In this document: one piece after another, positions 35,703 through 47,462 of the stretch
How the letters are laid out: the number at the start of each line of letters is the position of its first letter
Numbering within the stretch: position 1 is the first letter of the stretch
Source of the DNA: Triplophysa rosa
Taxonomy: Eukaryota > Chordata > Actinopteri > Cypriniformes > Nemacheilidae
Direction: 5' to 3'
Assembly: GCF_024868665.1 (NCBI RefSeq)
Contig: NC_079913.1
Location: 15,155,333-15,219,332, forward strand
DNA: 64,000 bases
Translations under genes and position numbers: made by a program
Notes under the pieces: generated by a model
The model's input: the letters and a program-made list of their open reading frames with translations, nothing else
What the model was told of the DNA's origin: nothing
The model's database searches: none

Positions 35703-36923
35703 CACTCACCTAAAGGATTATTAGGAACACCTGTTCAATTTCTCATTAATGCAATTATCTAATCAACCAATCACATGGCAGTTGCTTCAATGCATTTAGG
35801 GGTGTGGTCCTGGTCAAGACAATCTCCTGAACTCCAAACTGAATGTCAGAATGGGAAAGAAAGGTGATTTAAGCAATTTTGAGCGTGGCATGGTTGTTGG
35901 TGCCAGACGGGCCGGTCTGAGTATTTCACAATCTGCTCAGTTACTGGGATTTTCACGCACAACCATTTCTAGGGTTTACAAAGAATGGTGTGAAAAGGGA
36001 AAAACATCCAGTATGCGGCAGTCCTGTGGGCGAAAATGCCTTGTTGATGCTAGAGGTCAGAGGAGAATGGGCCGACTGATTCAAGCTGATAGAAGAGCAA
36101 CTTTGACTGAAATAACCACTCGTTACAACCGAGGTATGCAGCAAAGCATTTGTGAAGCCACAACACGCACAACCTTGAGGCAGATGGGCTACAACAGCAG
36201 AAGACCCCACCGGGTACCACTCATCTCCACTACAAATAGGAAAAAGAGGCTACAATTTGCACGAGCTCACCAAAATTGGACAGTTGAAGACTGGAAAAAT
36301 GTTGCCTGGTCTGATGAGTCTCGATTTCTGTTGAGACATTCAAATGGTAGAGTCAGAATTTGGCGTAAACAGAATGAGAACATGGATCCATCATGCCTTG
36401 TTACCACTGTGCAGGCTGGTGGTGGTGGTGTAATGGTGTGGGGGATGTTTTCTTGGCACACTTTAGGCCCCTTAGTGCCAATTGGGCATCGTTTAAATGC
36501 CACGGCCTACCTGAGCATTGTTTCTGACCATGTCCATCCCTTTATGACCACCATGTACCCATCCTCTAATGGCTACTTCCAGCAGGATAATGCACCATGT
36601 CACAAAGCTCGAATCATTTCAAATTGGTTTCTTGAACATGACAATGAGTTCACTGTACTAGAATGGCCCCCACAGTCACCAGATCTCAACCCGATAGAAC
36701 ATCTTTGGGATGTGGTGGAACGGGAGCTTCGTGCCCTGGATGTGCATCCCACAAATCTCCATCAACTGCAAGATGCTATCCTATCAATATGGGCCAACAT
36801 TTCTAAAGAATGCTTTCAGCACCTTGTTGAATCAATGCCACGTAGAATTAAGGCAGTTCTGAAGGCGAAAGGGGGTCAAACACCGTATTAGTATGGTGTT
36901 CCTAATAATCCTTTAGGTGAGTG
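35703..36923 (+). mobile_element. Tc1/mariner element, complete
   Basis: A 1,221-bp element with perfect 29-bp terminal inverted repeats (starting CACTCACCTAAAGGATTATT), flanked by TA at 35,701-35,702 and 36,924-36,925. One uninterrupted transposase gene fills it. The right arm keeps the empty target site at 56,643-56,644, confirming the boundaries. Confidence 0.95.
35851..36891 (+). CDS. Tc1/mariner transposase, DD36E, apparently intact
   Basis: 346 codons, a normal length for this superfamily. The N-terminus holds a paired helix-turn-helix domain (SNFERGMVVGARRAGLSISQ, then SRTTISRVYKEW). Catalytic residues are D in WSDESRF, D in YFQQDNAPCH and E in SPDLNPIEHLWD. I count 36 residues between the second D and the E, so DD36E rather than the DD34E of classical Tc1. 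A glycine box (GGGGVMVWGMFS) is present. It would cut and paste its own element at TA. No stop or frameshift is seen. The mirror copy at 57,331-57,764 keeps only the 5' third and has ACG in place of this ATG. Confidence 0.93.
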   Translation: MGKKGDLSNFERGMVVGARRAGLSISQSAQLLGFSRTTISRVYKEWCEKGKTSSMRQSCGRKCLVDARGQRRMGRLIQADRRATLTEITTRYNRGMQQSICEATTRTTLRQMGYNSRRPHRVPLISTTNRKKRLQFARAHQNWTVEDWKNVAWSDESRFLLRHSNGRVRIWRKQNENMDPSCLVTTVQAGGGGVMVWGMFSWHTLGPLVPIGHRLNATAYLSIVSDHVHPFMTTMYPSSNGYFQQDNAPCHKARIISNWFLEHDNEFTVLEWPPQSPDLNPIEHLWDVVERELRALDVHPTNLHQLQDAILSIWANISKECFQHLVESMPRRIKAVLKAKGGQTPY

Positions 36924-37337
36924 TACATCAATTGTGAAAGATGCAGACACTATTTTATTATATATATGTAAAATTAGAATAATATAAAAACAGAATTGAA
37001 GATTGAGAATTTATTTAAAAGTGATGCATTTGAAATATATAATAATAATAATGTTGTTTTAATAGACTAACCACAACCTATAAACACACCTGAGTCAATA
37101 AAGCCATGCGGTTTAGCATGAACTAGTGAAGGTCTGGTAATGTGTTTGCCTCGTCACATTGACATTAACCACGTAAACAATATGATATCAGCATTTTGTC
37201 CTTTGCATTGGTGAATATTACAATCGGTCGTTTACTCGGGTTCGTTATTTAAATCTTGACGCCGGTCAAGCGTGCCCAAATCTTGAGCGCAAACTCCCGA
37301 GTGCTCTGGAAAGAGGGAGAAAGTGACGCAGCAAGTG

Positions 37338-37820
37338 GTCTTCAGCGTTTTTCGGGGCAAGGACCCCTTAGATGAGAAAAGCATGGAGCAGGGACCCCCT
37401 TATACTAAATGTGTAAACAGAGCCATTTAAATAGAAACAACCCTTATCGTCACAGCAATATTATGTTAAGACATTACATTAGCACTATTATGCATGTTAT
37501 TGTCTTTCCCGTGGATCAGCATTGTCGTGGCTGTCACAGGAACATTCACAAGTTTTTTCTGCAGAGCATCATATCAGACTAAGGAGAGCAACATGCAGAG
37601 ATATTTTGGGCAACTTGTTTGACGTGGACCATCAGTACACGGTGCGCGTTTCATTGATTTTAAACACGTACGATAGTTTAGTCAGAGTTTACAATGCAGA
37701 AGCGGTGTGGTGTCATTTGCCTGTCAAATTAGCGCTTTACAGCTTTAACAAAAAGTTGCCTGTGAGTGAATTAGCGGACCCCTTGCAGTTCCACCGTGAA
37801 CCCCCGGTTGAAGACCCATG
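37338..37820. mobile_element. Decayed hAT-like element
   Basis: Ends are loosely inverted (GGTCTTCAGCG near 37,338; GGTTGAAGACC near 37,808), with GGACCCC-type words inside both ends. The 126-codon frame at 37,522-37,902 lies mostly within it and shows no domain. Mirrored at 55,748-56,230. Confidence 0.4.
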
Positions 37821-38263
37821 CTTTAGAAGTGGTACACATGTTAAATTGAAAAATGTGTTTTGGAAAATACACAACAAATGTTATAGAGGTTGTAAAATTT
37901 GATAAAGAATTTCATTGTTTAGACAAGAACACTGATGGATCCCTTGGAGAGGAAAGGTCAGCCGTGCATCTGTGATTATATGAATGTATTCCATACAAAT
38001 GTACCCTGGTAGACATGACACCATTGAATTCATGTTAAAAATTGTTGACTTGTCAATGTTTAGCATGCTGATTTTTTTAATTCAACGAACCACCATTATT
38101 GCGGTCAGTGGTATAATTACAATATTGAATGATGAAGATTTAAACGTAAGGAAAATGCATGTTTAAGTAACGTTGCTGTAGTTTGTTGAAGAAATGCAAA
38201 CTATTGGAGGAATGAACATGATGCGCGTTACAAGCTGACAGCATGTCAGAGATACTTTCTACA

Positions 38264-38390
38264 AATACAACACATAAAACACAAAAAAAACAAAAAATAA
38301 AAAAACAAAAAATTAAAAAAAAAAAAACAAAAAAAAATAAAAAAAATAAAAAAAAAATGAAAACAAAAAAAAAAAATCAAAAATAAAAAA
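38264..38390. repeat. A-rich low-complexity tract (left arm)
   Basis: Almost pure A on the plus strand with scattered C, T and one G. It aligns base for base in length with 55,178-55,304, but that tract is also A-rich on the plus strand instead of T-rich. Confidence 0.9.
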
Positions 38391-38692
38391 AAAAACTGCA
38401 GACGTTTTTCACTGTGAAAGAACATTGGAAACCAGCGACTGTTATCATTTTTGGGTGAACTCACTTAATTTAAGAGTTATCATTTTTCATGAAGTCACTG
38501 CAAGACTTTTATCAGACACATTGTGTGCAATGGTTCAAAAGAGTAAAGTATGCTTCTTCTGATGTTACCTGATTCCTCAAAAAATCTGTGAAGTAATAAA
38601 AAATGATGTTGTCTTTAAAAACAATGGATCTTTGTCAACTGTCACACAGACATCACATCTTAGCAATGATGACAATGAACAAAACATTATCG

Positions 38693-38745
38693 TGCATGCT
38701 GGGTATCAGCATAGTGTCAATCTCAACAATGACACCCAGCATGCA
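38693..38745. repeat. Hairpin repeat, copy 3
   Basis: TGCATGCTGGG at 38,693-38,703 pairs with CCCAGCATGCA at 38,735-38,745 across a 31-nt loop. Loop sequence is only partly related to copies 1 and 2 (shared CATAGT), but its length is identical. Mirrored at 54,823-54,875. Confidence 0.75.
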
Positions 38746-39229
38746 TGGCAGCGAAAATATTTATATAGTTTTGCTGACTTCACGTGCACTCGGAAAAACG
38801 ATAATTCCCACGGAAATAATTTATGGAATGGTGTTAAATACTTGAGTAAATGATTGAATGTTACTATATCCAGACATTATTTCCGGGATGAAGTGGGAAT
38901 TATCGAATATCCGAGCGCCCATAAAGACAGCAGAAGTACCACCATTGTTGAGCTTTGTAGAACAAGTGTTGGATGTGTGATAGACAGGATGAGGTTTTTA
39001 TGATCTTTTTCATTCTTGGCCATTGTATCTGCAAAAATGATTTTTATTGATTTATTAACACAAAGAACAATTCACCATTTATCACATCAAACTGTAGATT
39101 CAACCCTGATTCAGTGTCAAGTTTAAGTGTATGAAATTCATATATACATCTAGCAACACACACTGAACATCTGGGATTTTGTTGTGTGCGGGTGTTGTGA
39201 CGTTTTTTCACCCAGCCCTCTTTGAGTTC

Positions 39230-39328
39230 TATTTAAAGCTGGTCTGGCAGATGACTGTATCTCTCTCTCTCTCTTAGACTGAAGAGCTGCCCATCATCAG
39301 ATCCAGTGCTGTACTGAACGCTTACCAG
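39230..39328 (+). promoter_or_regulatory. Candidate orphan promoter and first exon
   Basis: TATTTAAA at 39,230-39,237 is followed by a CT run and a stretch ending CTTACCAG before a perfect GTAAGT donor at 39,329. The pattern is that of a TATA promoter with a short first exon, but no coding exons follow in the arm. Mirrored at 54,240-54,338 on the minus strand. Confidence 0.3.
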
Positions 39329-39349
39329 GTAAGTAAGCTTCTAATACCC

Positions 39350-41235
39350 AGATAGCAACCAAACCAGCAAATAGTTGCGGCCCAAATCCGGCCCACACCT
39401 TACTCACCATACCACCTCATCTGGCCCACATACCGCATGGAATGATGGCACTTGGGTGGACTGCTCCTGTTTGCCAGGTTTGGGCCACAAGCAAGCCAAA
39501 GCAATGCCGCATGTCAGCCAAAAACAAAACAAATAAAGCAGAACTGACCCAAATTTAAACAACAGTTCATTTCAATTCTGGCCCAGATTTATTCTAAAAC
39601 CAACACCTTTTTGTGCTCCTGTTTGACAGAATTTGTATTGAGTTTCATTATTATTAAAGTGATGATTGAGTCATTAGTGATGAACATCTGCTGTTAACAA
39701 ACAGATTCACTGCAGAAAAGATCAACAAAAACTACAAAATAATAATTTACTCAGAGAAACACAACAACTACAACCTGAAACACAACCCAGCTAACAAAAG
39801 TTTGTTATAAGAACGTTCCTTAGAATGTTCCTTAGAGATGAAAAACACACATCCACAGCAGACGGCTTTGTTGCGGCTCGACCGGAGAGGACCAATTGAG
39901 GCAACTGCTCTGGTAAGGATTCTGACGAGCTCAGAGTCGGAGCGAGGACAGGTGTCGCAGGATTCCTTCGACGGCAGGGCAGCTTCGTCGTCAAAAGCCT
40001 CCTGATTGTTGAGATTCATACACTGATTCCTGATGTCTGTGTGCATCTAACCTCTTCTGGAGTTTAAGATTTTATTTGCGTCCAGTTTTCACAAATCATT
40101 TTGGTCAAAATGCAAGCAAATTCCCTTCCACTACAATGTTCTTTCAGCAGCACAGCATGCAATCTAGATGAGATCAGTGAATCAAACTACAGGATGATGG
40201 ATATTTTAATAACCAACACCTTTCAATGAAATTATCATTTACATTTTACTTAAAAAGTACATATTTTCCAAAATGTTACTCAAGTAAATGTAACGAAGTA
40301 AATGTAGCGCGTTACTACCCACCTCTGATGATGATTGAGCATTAGTGATGAACACCTGCTGTTATTGAGAATCACAGAGGATCAGATGTTGATGTTTTAT
40401 TGGGTCAAATGACGTCACCATCATGGAGATCAGTGTTTGCTTTAGTTGGGCTCTTGACCCTTGACTCCTGTGTTAGATTTCTCTCTGTATCAATGTGTGT
40501 GCTGTTGTAAAGCAGAGAGATCAGAGCTGATCACATATCTTAGGTCACTTTTCTTGTCAAGTAATTGTATTTTGATTTAAGAATGTTTAGATATTTGTAC
40601 TAGAAAGCCAGACAAAGACACTTAGTAAGAATTCTGTAGTGTAAAATCTCTTAGGGCAGAGGAGTTAAACTCCTGGAGGCTACAGTCGTGCAGAGATTAC
40701 ATCAAACACACCAGATCCAGTTTTTGACATCTGTGCTCTTGGGTAAGTTCCTTTTAACTGTGAAATATTTGCCACCTCCTTCGCAACTTGAGTTTCGGTC
40801 TGTTTTTTTCAGAGACTCTGAAAATATTTTTCTCTGTAACTCGATGTCATTTGCCATTCAAAAAAATCTGTCAACACCTGCACAACCCGGCAGGCATAGT
40901 TTGTCAGTTTATTGGCAGAAGAATGTTGGACTCGAAATCCAATGCTGTCTTGAGGTCAAGGGATGAAAGAACCCTGATAGCAAGTAACCAGGTACGTGCA
41001 CACATAGACATCAAAGGGGGCTTGAGCCTTTGCCCTTGTCTTCCTTGAGAAAATGTGCCCTTTTTTCTGTTTTTTTTTTTTTTTAAATGAATATACCATA
41101 CGTATATATGTGTGTGCGTGTTTCTGTTTGCGCACAGCTTTAAAAAAAATCTGAATATCGCGTCGGGAAATGTTAAAAGACTGTCAAGTTCTGATGCCTT
41201 TCTCCCCTCACGTCTCTGCGCACGGTGCACAGCAG
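39350..41235. repeat. Modular repeats, no gene seen
   Basis: 39,350-39,790 is a CCCAGATAGCAACCAAACCA-started module in inverse orientation to that at 34,010-34,250. 39,785-39,840 is the CCAGCTAACAAAAG module. A CACCAT core lies at 40,416. Short ORFs (for example 40,688-41,048) show no domain. Confidence 0.5.
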
Positions 41236-41246
41236 TCAGTCAGTGT

Positions 41247-42535
41247 CAGTGTTGCCAGATCTCGCGAGGCAAATAAGCAACCAAGCCTGTGAAAACAAGC
41301 CCAAAACAAGCGACTTTTTCTACGGAACCCCCCTAAGTTCCGGACAATGACCACAAGAGGGAGTTAAACCACCTTTTAACATTATTTAACATTAGAAAAC
41401 TGATGGGATGTCAAATACCCTACTCATATACCAAGTGCATTATATAGGCTACACAGTAAACCTCTGATTATTAAAATTTGCACACACAAATAAATATCAT
41501 CCTGAATTCATAAATTCTTTATTTATTATTGCAGGGACTGCAGAATATCCCATTTTTAAATAACTATAACCCAGAAACAGGATCAATTATTGACAATCTT
41601 AGTGTGCAGCAATAAAGTGGCTCCTGCTCTGATAAACAAATGAGTGAGTTAGAAAAGACTTAATAATACATAATAATAAACTAAACTGGTTCAAAAACCT
41701 TTCCAGTCAAAACCATTTGAACACGTGAGGATGACGCTTGGTCGAAAACATTTTTCTTAAGACTCATAAGCTTATTTGTTTCGCGAGATCTGGCAACACT
41801 GCTCATAACCCTTTGGCCTCATATACAAAGAATAACACCACCATTATCTTTCAAGTTGCTTCAGGTACCAAGGTGCAAATTAAACATATTTAACAACATA
41901 ACAATTTCTCTGAACTGAACCTATGAAATATCTGAAAATATCTTAAATATCCTGAAACATTCAACATGTTTTAGTTCTACATCCAGACGTTCTTGATGGC
42001 CCACATTCAAACAAGAACATAACAAAACCATATAAATAATAAAAACAAACATTAAATAAACTTGTGTGAAATGAGAATGCAACTATCCATGTAACTTGTC
42101 CCGGGCATTTGTTCTTCAAAGACTCTCCCACAGTCCACCGTAAATCGCGCATTTCATTTCTGGTTTCTGCCGGTTACCAGAAAAAAAACAGATTGCCCTG
42201 CTCTGCCTCTGATTGGCTAGTACTCGTTGCCAACTGGATCAGAGCCAATTAGAAGCAGGGTGTGGGTGGTAAAAAACTCTGCTGTCTCCTGTGTGTATGG
42301 GGAAAGGGGAGGGACAGAGGGAACAGGCAAGACAAACTCCTACGTTTATAACATATCAAAGTTAGAAAATATCTGCTTGACAACTTATGGAGTTGGGAAC
42401 AAGCCCAAATAAGCAACTACACTTAAGCAACAAGCCCCCCCAAAAAAACGCGACCCGCGACTACCAATATTTGTAAGCGACTTTACAGAAAAACAAGCCC
42501 AAAGTCGCTTATGATAAGCGGACTTGGCAACACTG
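41247..42535. mobile_element. hAT-type element with nested ends
   Basis: Begins CAGTGTTGCCAGATCTCGCG and ends with the inverse of CAGTGTTGCCAAGTCCGC, flanked by 8-bp direct repeats GTCAGTGT (41,239-41,246 and 42,536-42,543). A second inverted end at 41,770-41,801 matches the left end over 32 bp with two mismatches, so 41,247-41,801 forms a 555-bp sub-element sharing its left end. No transposase frame was recognised. Mirrored at 51,033-52,321. Confidence 0.8.
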
Positions 42536-42643
42536 GTCAGTGTGTATGGTGAAGCAGATCACAGACAGCCAGGCACAGCATAGGCAGAGAATGGCGTTTT
42601 TGTCTTAGTGTGCGGTGAGTGATGATGAAAAATATGAAACTAC

Positions 42644-43050
42644 TGTTGGACTTTAAAGGCAGTCCTGCATGTTCAAAAATTTGCAAGAGACGTTTCTCCA
42701 AAATTAAGCAGAAGTTTTATTATCAGATGTAAAAAGGTAACAAAGCTTTGGGTTGCCAGTAAATCACCACTCTCTCCAAAAAGCCAACAACCCAAATTAT
42801 TCAAAAACATCCATATTTATTAAGTATGTGACGTCGCTCGTATCTTCTGACTCCTCCTCTGCCTTTTAAGGAGTGCTGCTCCCTTTCCACCAATCACCGT
42901 GAAGTCCTTTTTCTTAGTTCCTGTAAAATAACATTTCAAAACGTATATCCTGTGGTCAGTCGCCAGTCCTTAGGAATGTTCTCCAGGACCGTTTCTTTTG
43001 GGGAGCGGTCTCCTCGAAACAGTTTATTGTGGCCGGACAACGTACCAACA
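42644..43050 (-). mobile_element. Candidate solo LTR
   Basis: A 407-bp segment bounded by TGTTGG and CCAACA. On the minus strand a polyadenylation signal (GATAATAAAACTTC) lies near the 3' end, as in LTRs. No 5-bp target duplication was found, which weakens the call. Mirrored at 50,518-50,924 on the plus strand. Confidence 0.35.
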
Positions 43051-43920
43051 TTCTTAACATTCTTTTAATAAAAAGAAAACACTCAATCATCTAATGTTTT
43101 TAATTATATAGCGTTGTTTCTTAATCCTATGATTCATTAAAACACATCACAACTCATGATTATACTTAAAACATATGCAGTGGATTGATTCATATTATTT
43201 CTTTTCTTTATAACTCTTTTTGTGTGTGTATTTATCTAGATAATTTATGACTCCAACCCCCAACTTTCTCTGTTCTCCCTGCCTGCCACAGCAACCCCCC
43301 ACCGAGCGAAACAGAAAGCACACGACAAAACCACACAGCCCAATGAAACAAATGAAAGAAAACACTTATTGATTATATTGATATTTAAATCTGAAAAATA
43401 TTCCCACACTACCAGTGCCTCGAATTTACAGCAAATTATACAAAAGATAAAAGCAAAATATGAGTAATTTGTCTTGCTAGTAACTCATGTGCTACCATTT
43501 AAGTTAGCTAAAGTTTAGCTTTAGTTTAGCTAAAGTTTAGCTAACACAGCCTTACTCAGATCTAAACCAAGTTTAGGCCTGACTCTAATAATACACACCT
43601 GAACACGCATAACCAAGGGCTTAATTCAGTGCTGCGCAGATTCATTGTGTTAAGAACAGCGTTAAGACGTTCAAGTGCAGATTGGTCTGTATGTTTACAG
43701 TCGCTCTCGCTGTATTTTACTGACATATGCTGATCGATCTGCGCACAGCGCCGCATTGAAGACCTTAATTAAGTATGTTCAGGTGTTTTTTATTTCGGGT
43801 CTGAATTCGGCAGAAAAGTGTATCTCGCGAGCCAGATTTGAGTAACACTGAGGTAAATGCAATATCATAGGCATACAGGCTAACTTAATCTAAAAACTAC
43901 AGCTGAATACAGTGAAATTA

Positions 43921-44110
43921 CCCAGCTGGCACCGGACGTCAATATGACGTCAGATTGATGTTGGACACTTACGTGATACGACGTTGGATACACGTTGCAT
44001 TTTGGTTGGAAATGAAAATCTGGTAGACGTCAACACCCAACGTCAGGCTGACGTCAATCTCCAACGTTGGTCTAACGTTGCACACTGGTAACACTTGGTC
44101 CAATTTAAAT
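43921..44110. repeat. GACGTC/AACGTTGG-rich terminal module
   Basis: Starts CCCAGCTGGCACCGGACGTC and consists of short degenerate GACGTC and CAACGTTGG words. It is followed by a CACCATCATGGTGATCAG core at 44,129. A fragment of the same module lies at 13,985-14,050. Mirrored at 49,458-49,647. Confidence 0.65.
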
Positions 44111-44961
44111 TTCCTAGCTAAGAAAAGTCACCATCATGGTGATCAGTGTTTCCTTGAGTTGAGCTCTTGACCCTTGACTTTCACATATACGTTTGTTTGC
44201 CAGTGTGTGTTAAAAGTACATTTGTTGGTTTAAAATCTGTGTTTATAAAGTATTTTTGTTATGGCAATGCAAATTAGAATTTTCTTAAAAGGTACCGTAA
44301 AGCATTTTCACCCCTTGTCCCGCATATTGAGAAAATATCCCACATTTTCATCAGTCTGTTGGTTTTTAATGATAGTTGTCACATTAAGAAACACGTTCTT
44401 TTACACGAAACGCTTGCTTGTGCCATTGTTTATTTAACTATTTAACAGCGCTGTGTCAAAAGTAGCAACCTGGTGCAAACCAGTGTCCAATGAGCTCATA
44501 CAACCGCGACTATTTTTTCAAGCATGACTTTTATCCAATGTATGAGAAGATGGGCAGTGATTACAGTCATCAAGAGACTGCGATGTCTGTCAGTAGATCG
44601 GGTGGTGATCCTCCCATGTCAACTTACCGGATAAAAAGTCACTAAAACATCATACACTGTGTGGTACATGATAACTCCGCGGCTGATCTGTGCTCAGAAT
44701 TTAAGGAGAGGTTAGCCTTAAATTAACCTTGAAATCGTCCATTATAATTCGTTTGTTATATAACATTTTATCTATGCCTCAATTATGTTGTAGCTGGAAT
44801 GGACTGAATAACAAATTATTTTTACGTGCTAAAAGGTAGAAAATAATATATAAAAATGTTTTTATTCCATTATTATATCACAGTTTTATGCTACCTTTCA
44901 GTGGTGTCCGACATTGTCCCACACAAACAGATTACCTGTCACACATTTGGGTGGTGGTCAC

Positions 44962-45153
44962 TGTTATGTCTTATTGCAGACAAGAAGCTGGAGACCGTGG
45001 ATTCCTTTCAGTAACTTTTATTAACAAATTTAACAGTCAGCTTAGCATGCAGGCAGATGCTCCGTATTCTCTACTTCTTCTTCTCTCTGCCTCTCGATGC
45101 AACTCGAGTAGATCGAGTGCCACCTAGCGGTACATTGATGCAACAACATCACA
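44962..45153 (-). mobile_element. 3' LTR fragment (left arm)
   Basis: Bounded TGT...ACA, with a polyadenylation signal on the minus strand (TTAATAAAAG). A purine-rich tract lies just before it on the minus strand, as expected for the internal side of a 3' LTR. It matches 48,425-48,606 almost exactly over its 3' half and poorly over its 5' half. Confidence 0.45.
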
Positions 45154-45404
45154 TAATCTCCTCTTAGTTAAATGATGCTCCTGTAACCAACAAGTAACAT
45201 AAAACAGAAAGAACAGCAAATCTGCCATGCATCAACAATTTCACACATAAATGAACTACACCAAGCAACACACCAATTGAATGCAGAAGAATATTCCAAA
45301 CAACAAGCAACATGAACCAAACTACTCACTATTATTCAGTACTCGACTTTCATGTAAGTATATGATATATATACAGTAAAGTGCAAAAGTCCATGTCAAA
45401 TTCT

Positions 45405-46161
45405 GTAACTAATAGACATAGTCCTTTAGCCAACCGGGCTCACGTCTTTCACGTTGTTCTCTTGGACCAGCATCAGAAAACACTGAATTTCCAGACAATG
45501 GAACATGAGAGGGCATCACGTTTTCAGCATTGGCTGTCATTCCATTATCCAACTCTCTAGTTGGCAAGGGTGGGAATAGACCACGAACTTCCCATGGTCT
45601 TGTTTTGTGGTCGATGTCGGACAACAGAGGAATAAAGTTAATTATGCCATTACTACTTTTCCCTGGTTGTTCCTCTGTTGTCTGTTGTTGATCGCGGAAT
45701 GAGACCGGGTTGGACCTGCACGGTTTCGGCGGGTGGGGCTTCCTGGGTCGCGGCTCGTGGGCTCTCCCTGTTCTTCGTGGACGTTGCTCGGTGGCTTTGG
45801 TCGGGGTCACTGAGTGCAGCCATGACACGTCAGAGGAGATCTGGCCCTCCCGGCTGAGCCTGGTTTCTCCCGAGGTTTTTTTTCTCCATTATTCATCATT
45901 GGAGTTTGGGTTCCTCGCCACAGCAGAGCAGTGCAGTGTTGGCTTGCTCACCGGGAGACTGCATTTATTTATTTATTTATTTATTTATTCATTTATTTAT
46001 TAGATATTATTTATTAGAATGATCTTGCTTGGTCTATAAACACCATGCACTGTGCTGTGTTTTACCTTTCTGTGTTTTTCTTATTTGCTCCTGTAAAGCT
46101 GCTTTGGAACAATGCACATTGTGAAAAGCGCTATATAAATAAAATTGAATTGAATTGAATT
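45405..46161 (+). mobile_element. L2-type LINE 3' end (left arm)
   Basis: Ends with GTAAAGCTGCTTTGGAACAA, then GCGCTATATAAATAAA and an ATTGA pentamer tail, the typical 3' end of teleost L2 elements. A TTTA tetranucleotide run lies near 45,961-46,002. The pentamer tail is the innermost base pairing of the palindrome. Confidence 0.75.
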
Positions 46162-47462
46162 CTATACAAAAAATTTTACTTCTATGTTAAGGAAATTTTG
46201 GTAGACTGGTTTTCACACTCCTCAATCTAAAACACTCCACAAGCCAACAGACGCAACACAGTCACCCGCAAATAACCTATCACAGCACTGCCCACCAGAC
46301 TCCTCACAGACAAAATCAACATCACCAATAACTCATCAATGCCACACCGAAAGTCGCGACACTCTGAATCCACCCTACATGTATACACTCAACACCGAAC
46401 CTGCTAATAGTCTCGTTCAGTCTCCTTCATTTACGACAGGGCGGGAACCAACCTTTCATACCTAGACACTCACTCCACACCAATGTGACGGTAATGCGAC
46501 TATGGCAAAGTAGACGACCCTGTTGTGATATAGCTTGTCGACAAGCCCGATAACACTGTAACTACGACTTTTTATCTATGCGCCAACTGAAGTCAAATTA
46601 AAGCCACATCCTGTATGCGAGATCAGCAACGACGAGCAATACTCTGGACCGCACTTCAGCTAAACCGCTGCCTTATCAGGTGCTGCAAAGCGAGAATAGA
46701 AGTAAGTTACACTCTTCATCATGACCATGCACACCGATACGCGAACCTGAACTGTTGAACCACCAGGAAACAACCCTGATCTAGCACAAGATGTCCTTCC
46801 CGGATAGTTCGGCTCTCCTACGGATGAAACCCAGGAAGCACACACACTCGCTCCCAACGGTCGCATTCGAGAGCACAAACAGCTTGCAGAACTATCGACT
46901 ACGAGAGGTACCCGCAGTCTCACCATATTCTCCCTCTCTCTCACTTCACTACATCCCCTCCTCCCCTTCCCCTATGTTAAACTATAACGCTATCATATGT
47001 TGTTATATAATACGGAAGGAGAAGACACAGATCAGTGCAACACTGCGACGCCGCTCATCCAATGTCACCCTGCAAACCTTCACACTCTCTGCGTATGCGA
47101 GCTGCTGCGGGAGATCATAATCCAGCCCGACATCATGCAAACTGATAGGAACGACTGTGTATCTGTGCCAGGGGTTGCACCACTAACCGAAAAAATGTGG
47201 GGCAAATTTTGATAATTTAAAATGTAATATAATTTGAGTTATCAATAATAATTTAAACTAAATAGCATGAACACAAATCAAGTTAATGTTATGGAAATTA
47301 ATTTTATTAAAGAACCCTCAAGATTTCAGTGCTTGCTTTCTCGACTATGGTGAACTACTAGTTATTGATGTGCTTTAGAAACAGGTAAATGTAAACAGAT
47401 TGATGTTCATTGCTAGATGATATTTGAACCAATCCTGCAAGCAACCTGTCTGTTTCCAGGAA
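46162..47462. other. Unique spacer at the palindrome centre
   Basis: 1,301 bp with no counterpart in the arms. Short ORFs on both strands show no recognisable domain, and no RNA gene was seen. Local features are a CT-rich stretch near 46,930-46,975 and otherwise mixed composition. Confidence 0.7.

Larger units (their letters stand above)
29467..46161. repeat. Left arm of giant inverted repeat
   Basis: Mirrors the right arm. Position x pairs with 93,467-x from 29,467 to about 35,700, and with 93,568-x from about 36,930 to 45,065, with no net length change inside either block. Between them lies the Tc1 block. From about 45,065 to 46,161 the arms are clearly more diverged. The left arm may end earlier or later than 29,467, since its partner runs off the window. 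Confidence 0.93.

Noticed and set aside
38246..38464. Phe-rich 72-codon minus-strand ORF
   Set aside because: Translation of the A-rich tract; it would look like a membrane protein but has no other support.
45409..45828. 139-codon ORF rich in Pro/Arg, with relatives at 47,727-48,072
   Set aside because: Lies in the GC-rich untranslated 3' region of an L2-type LINE and is not conserved in frame between the arms.
46162..47462. Palindrome spacer as a possible gene or RNA
   Set aside because: No splice-consistent coding frame, tRNA box pattern or repeat family could be supported.
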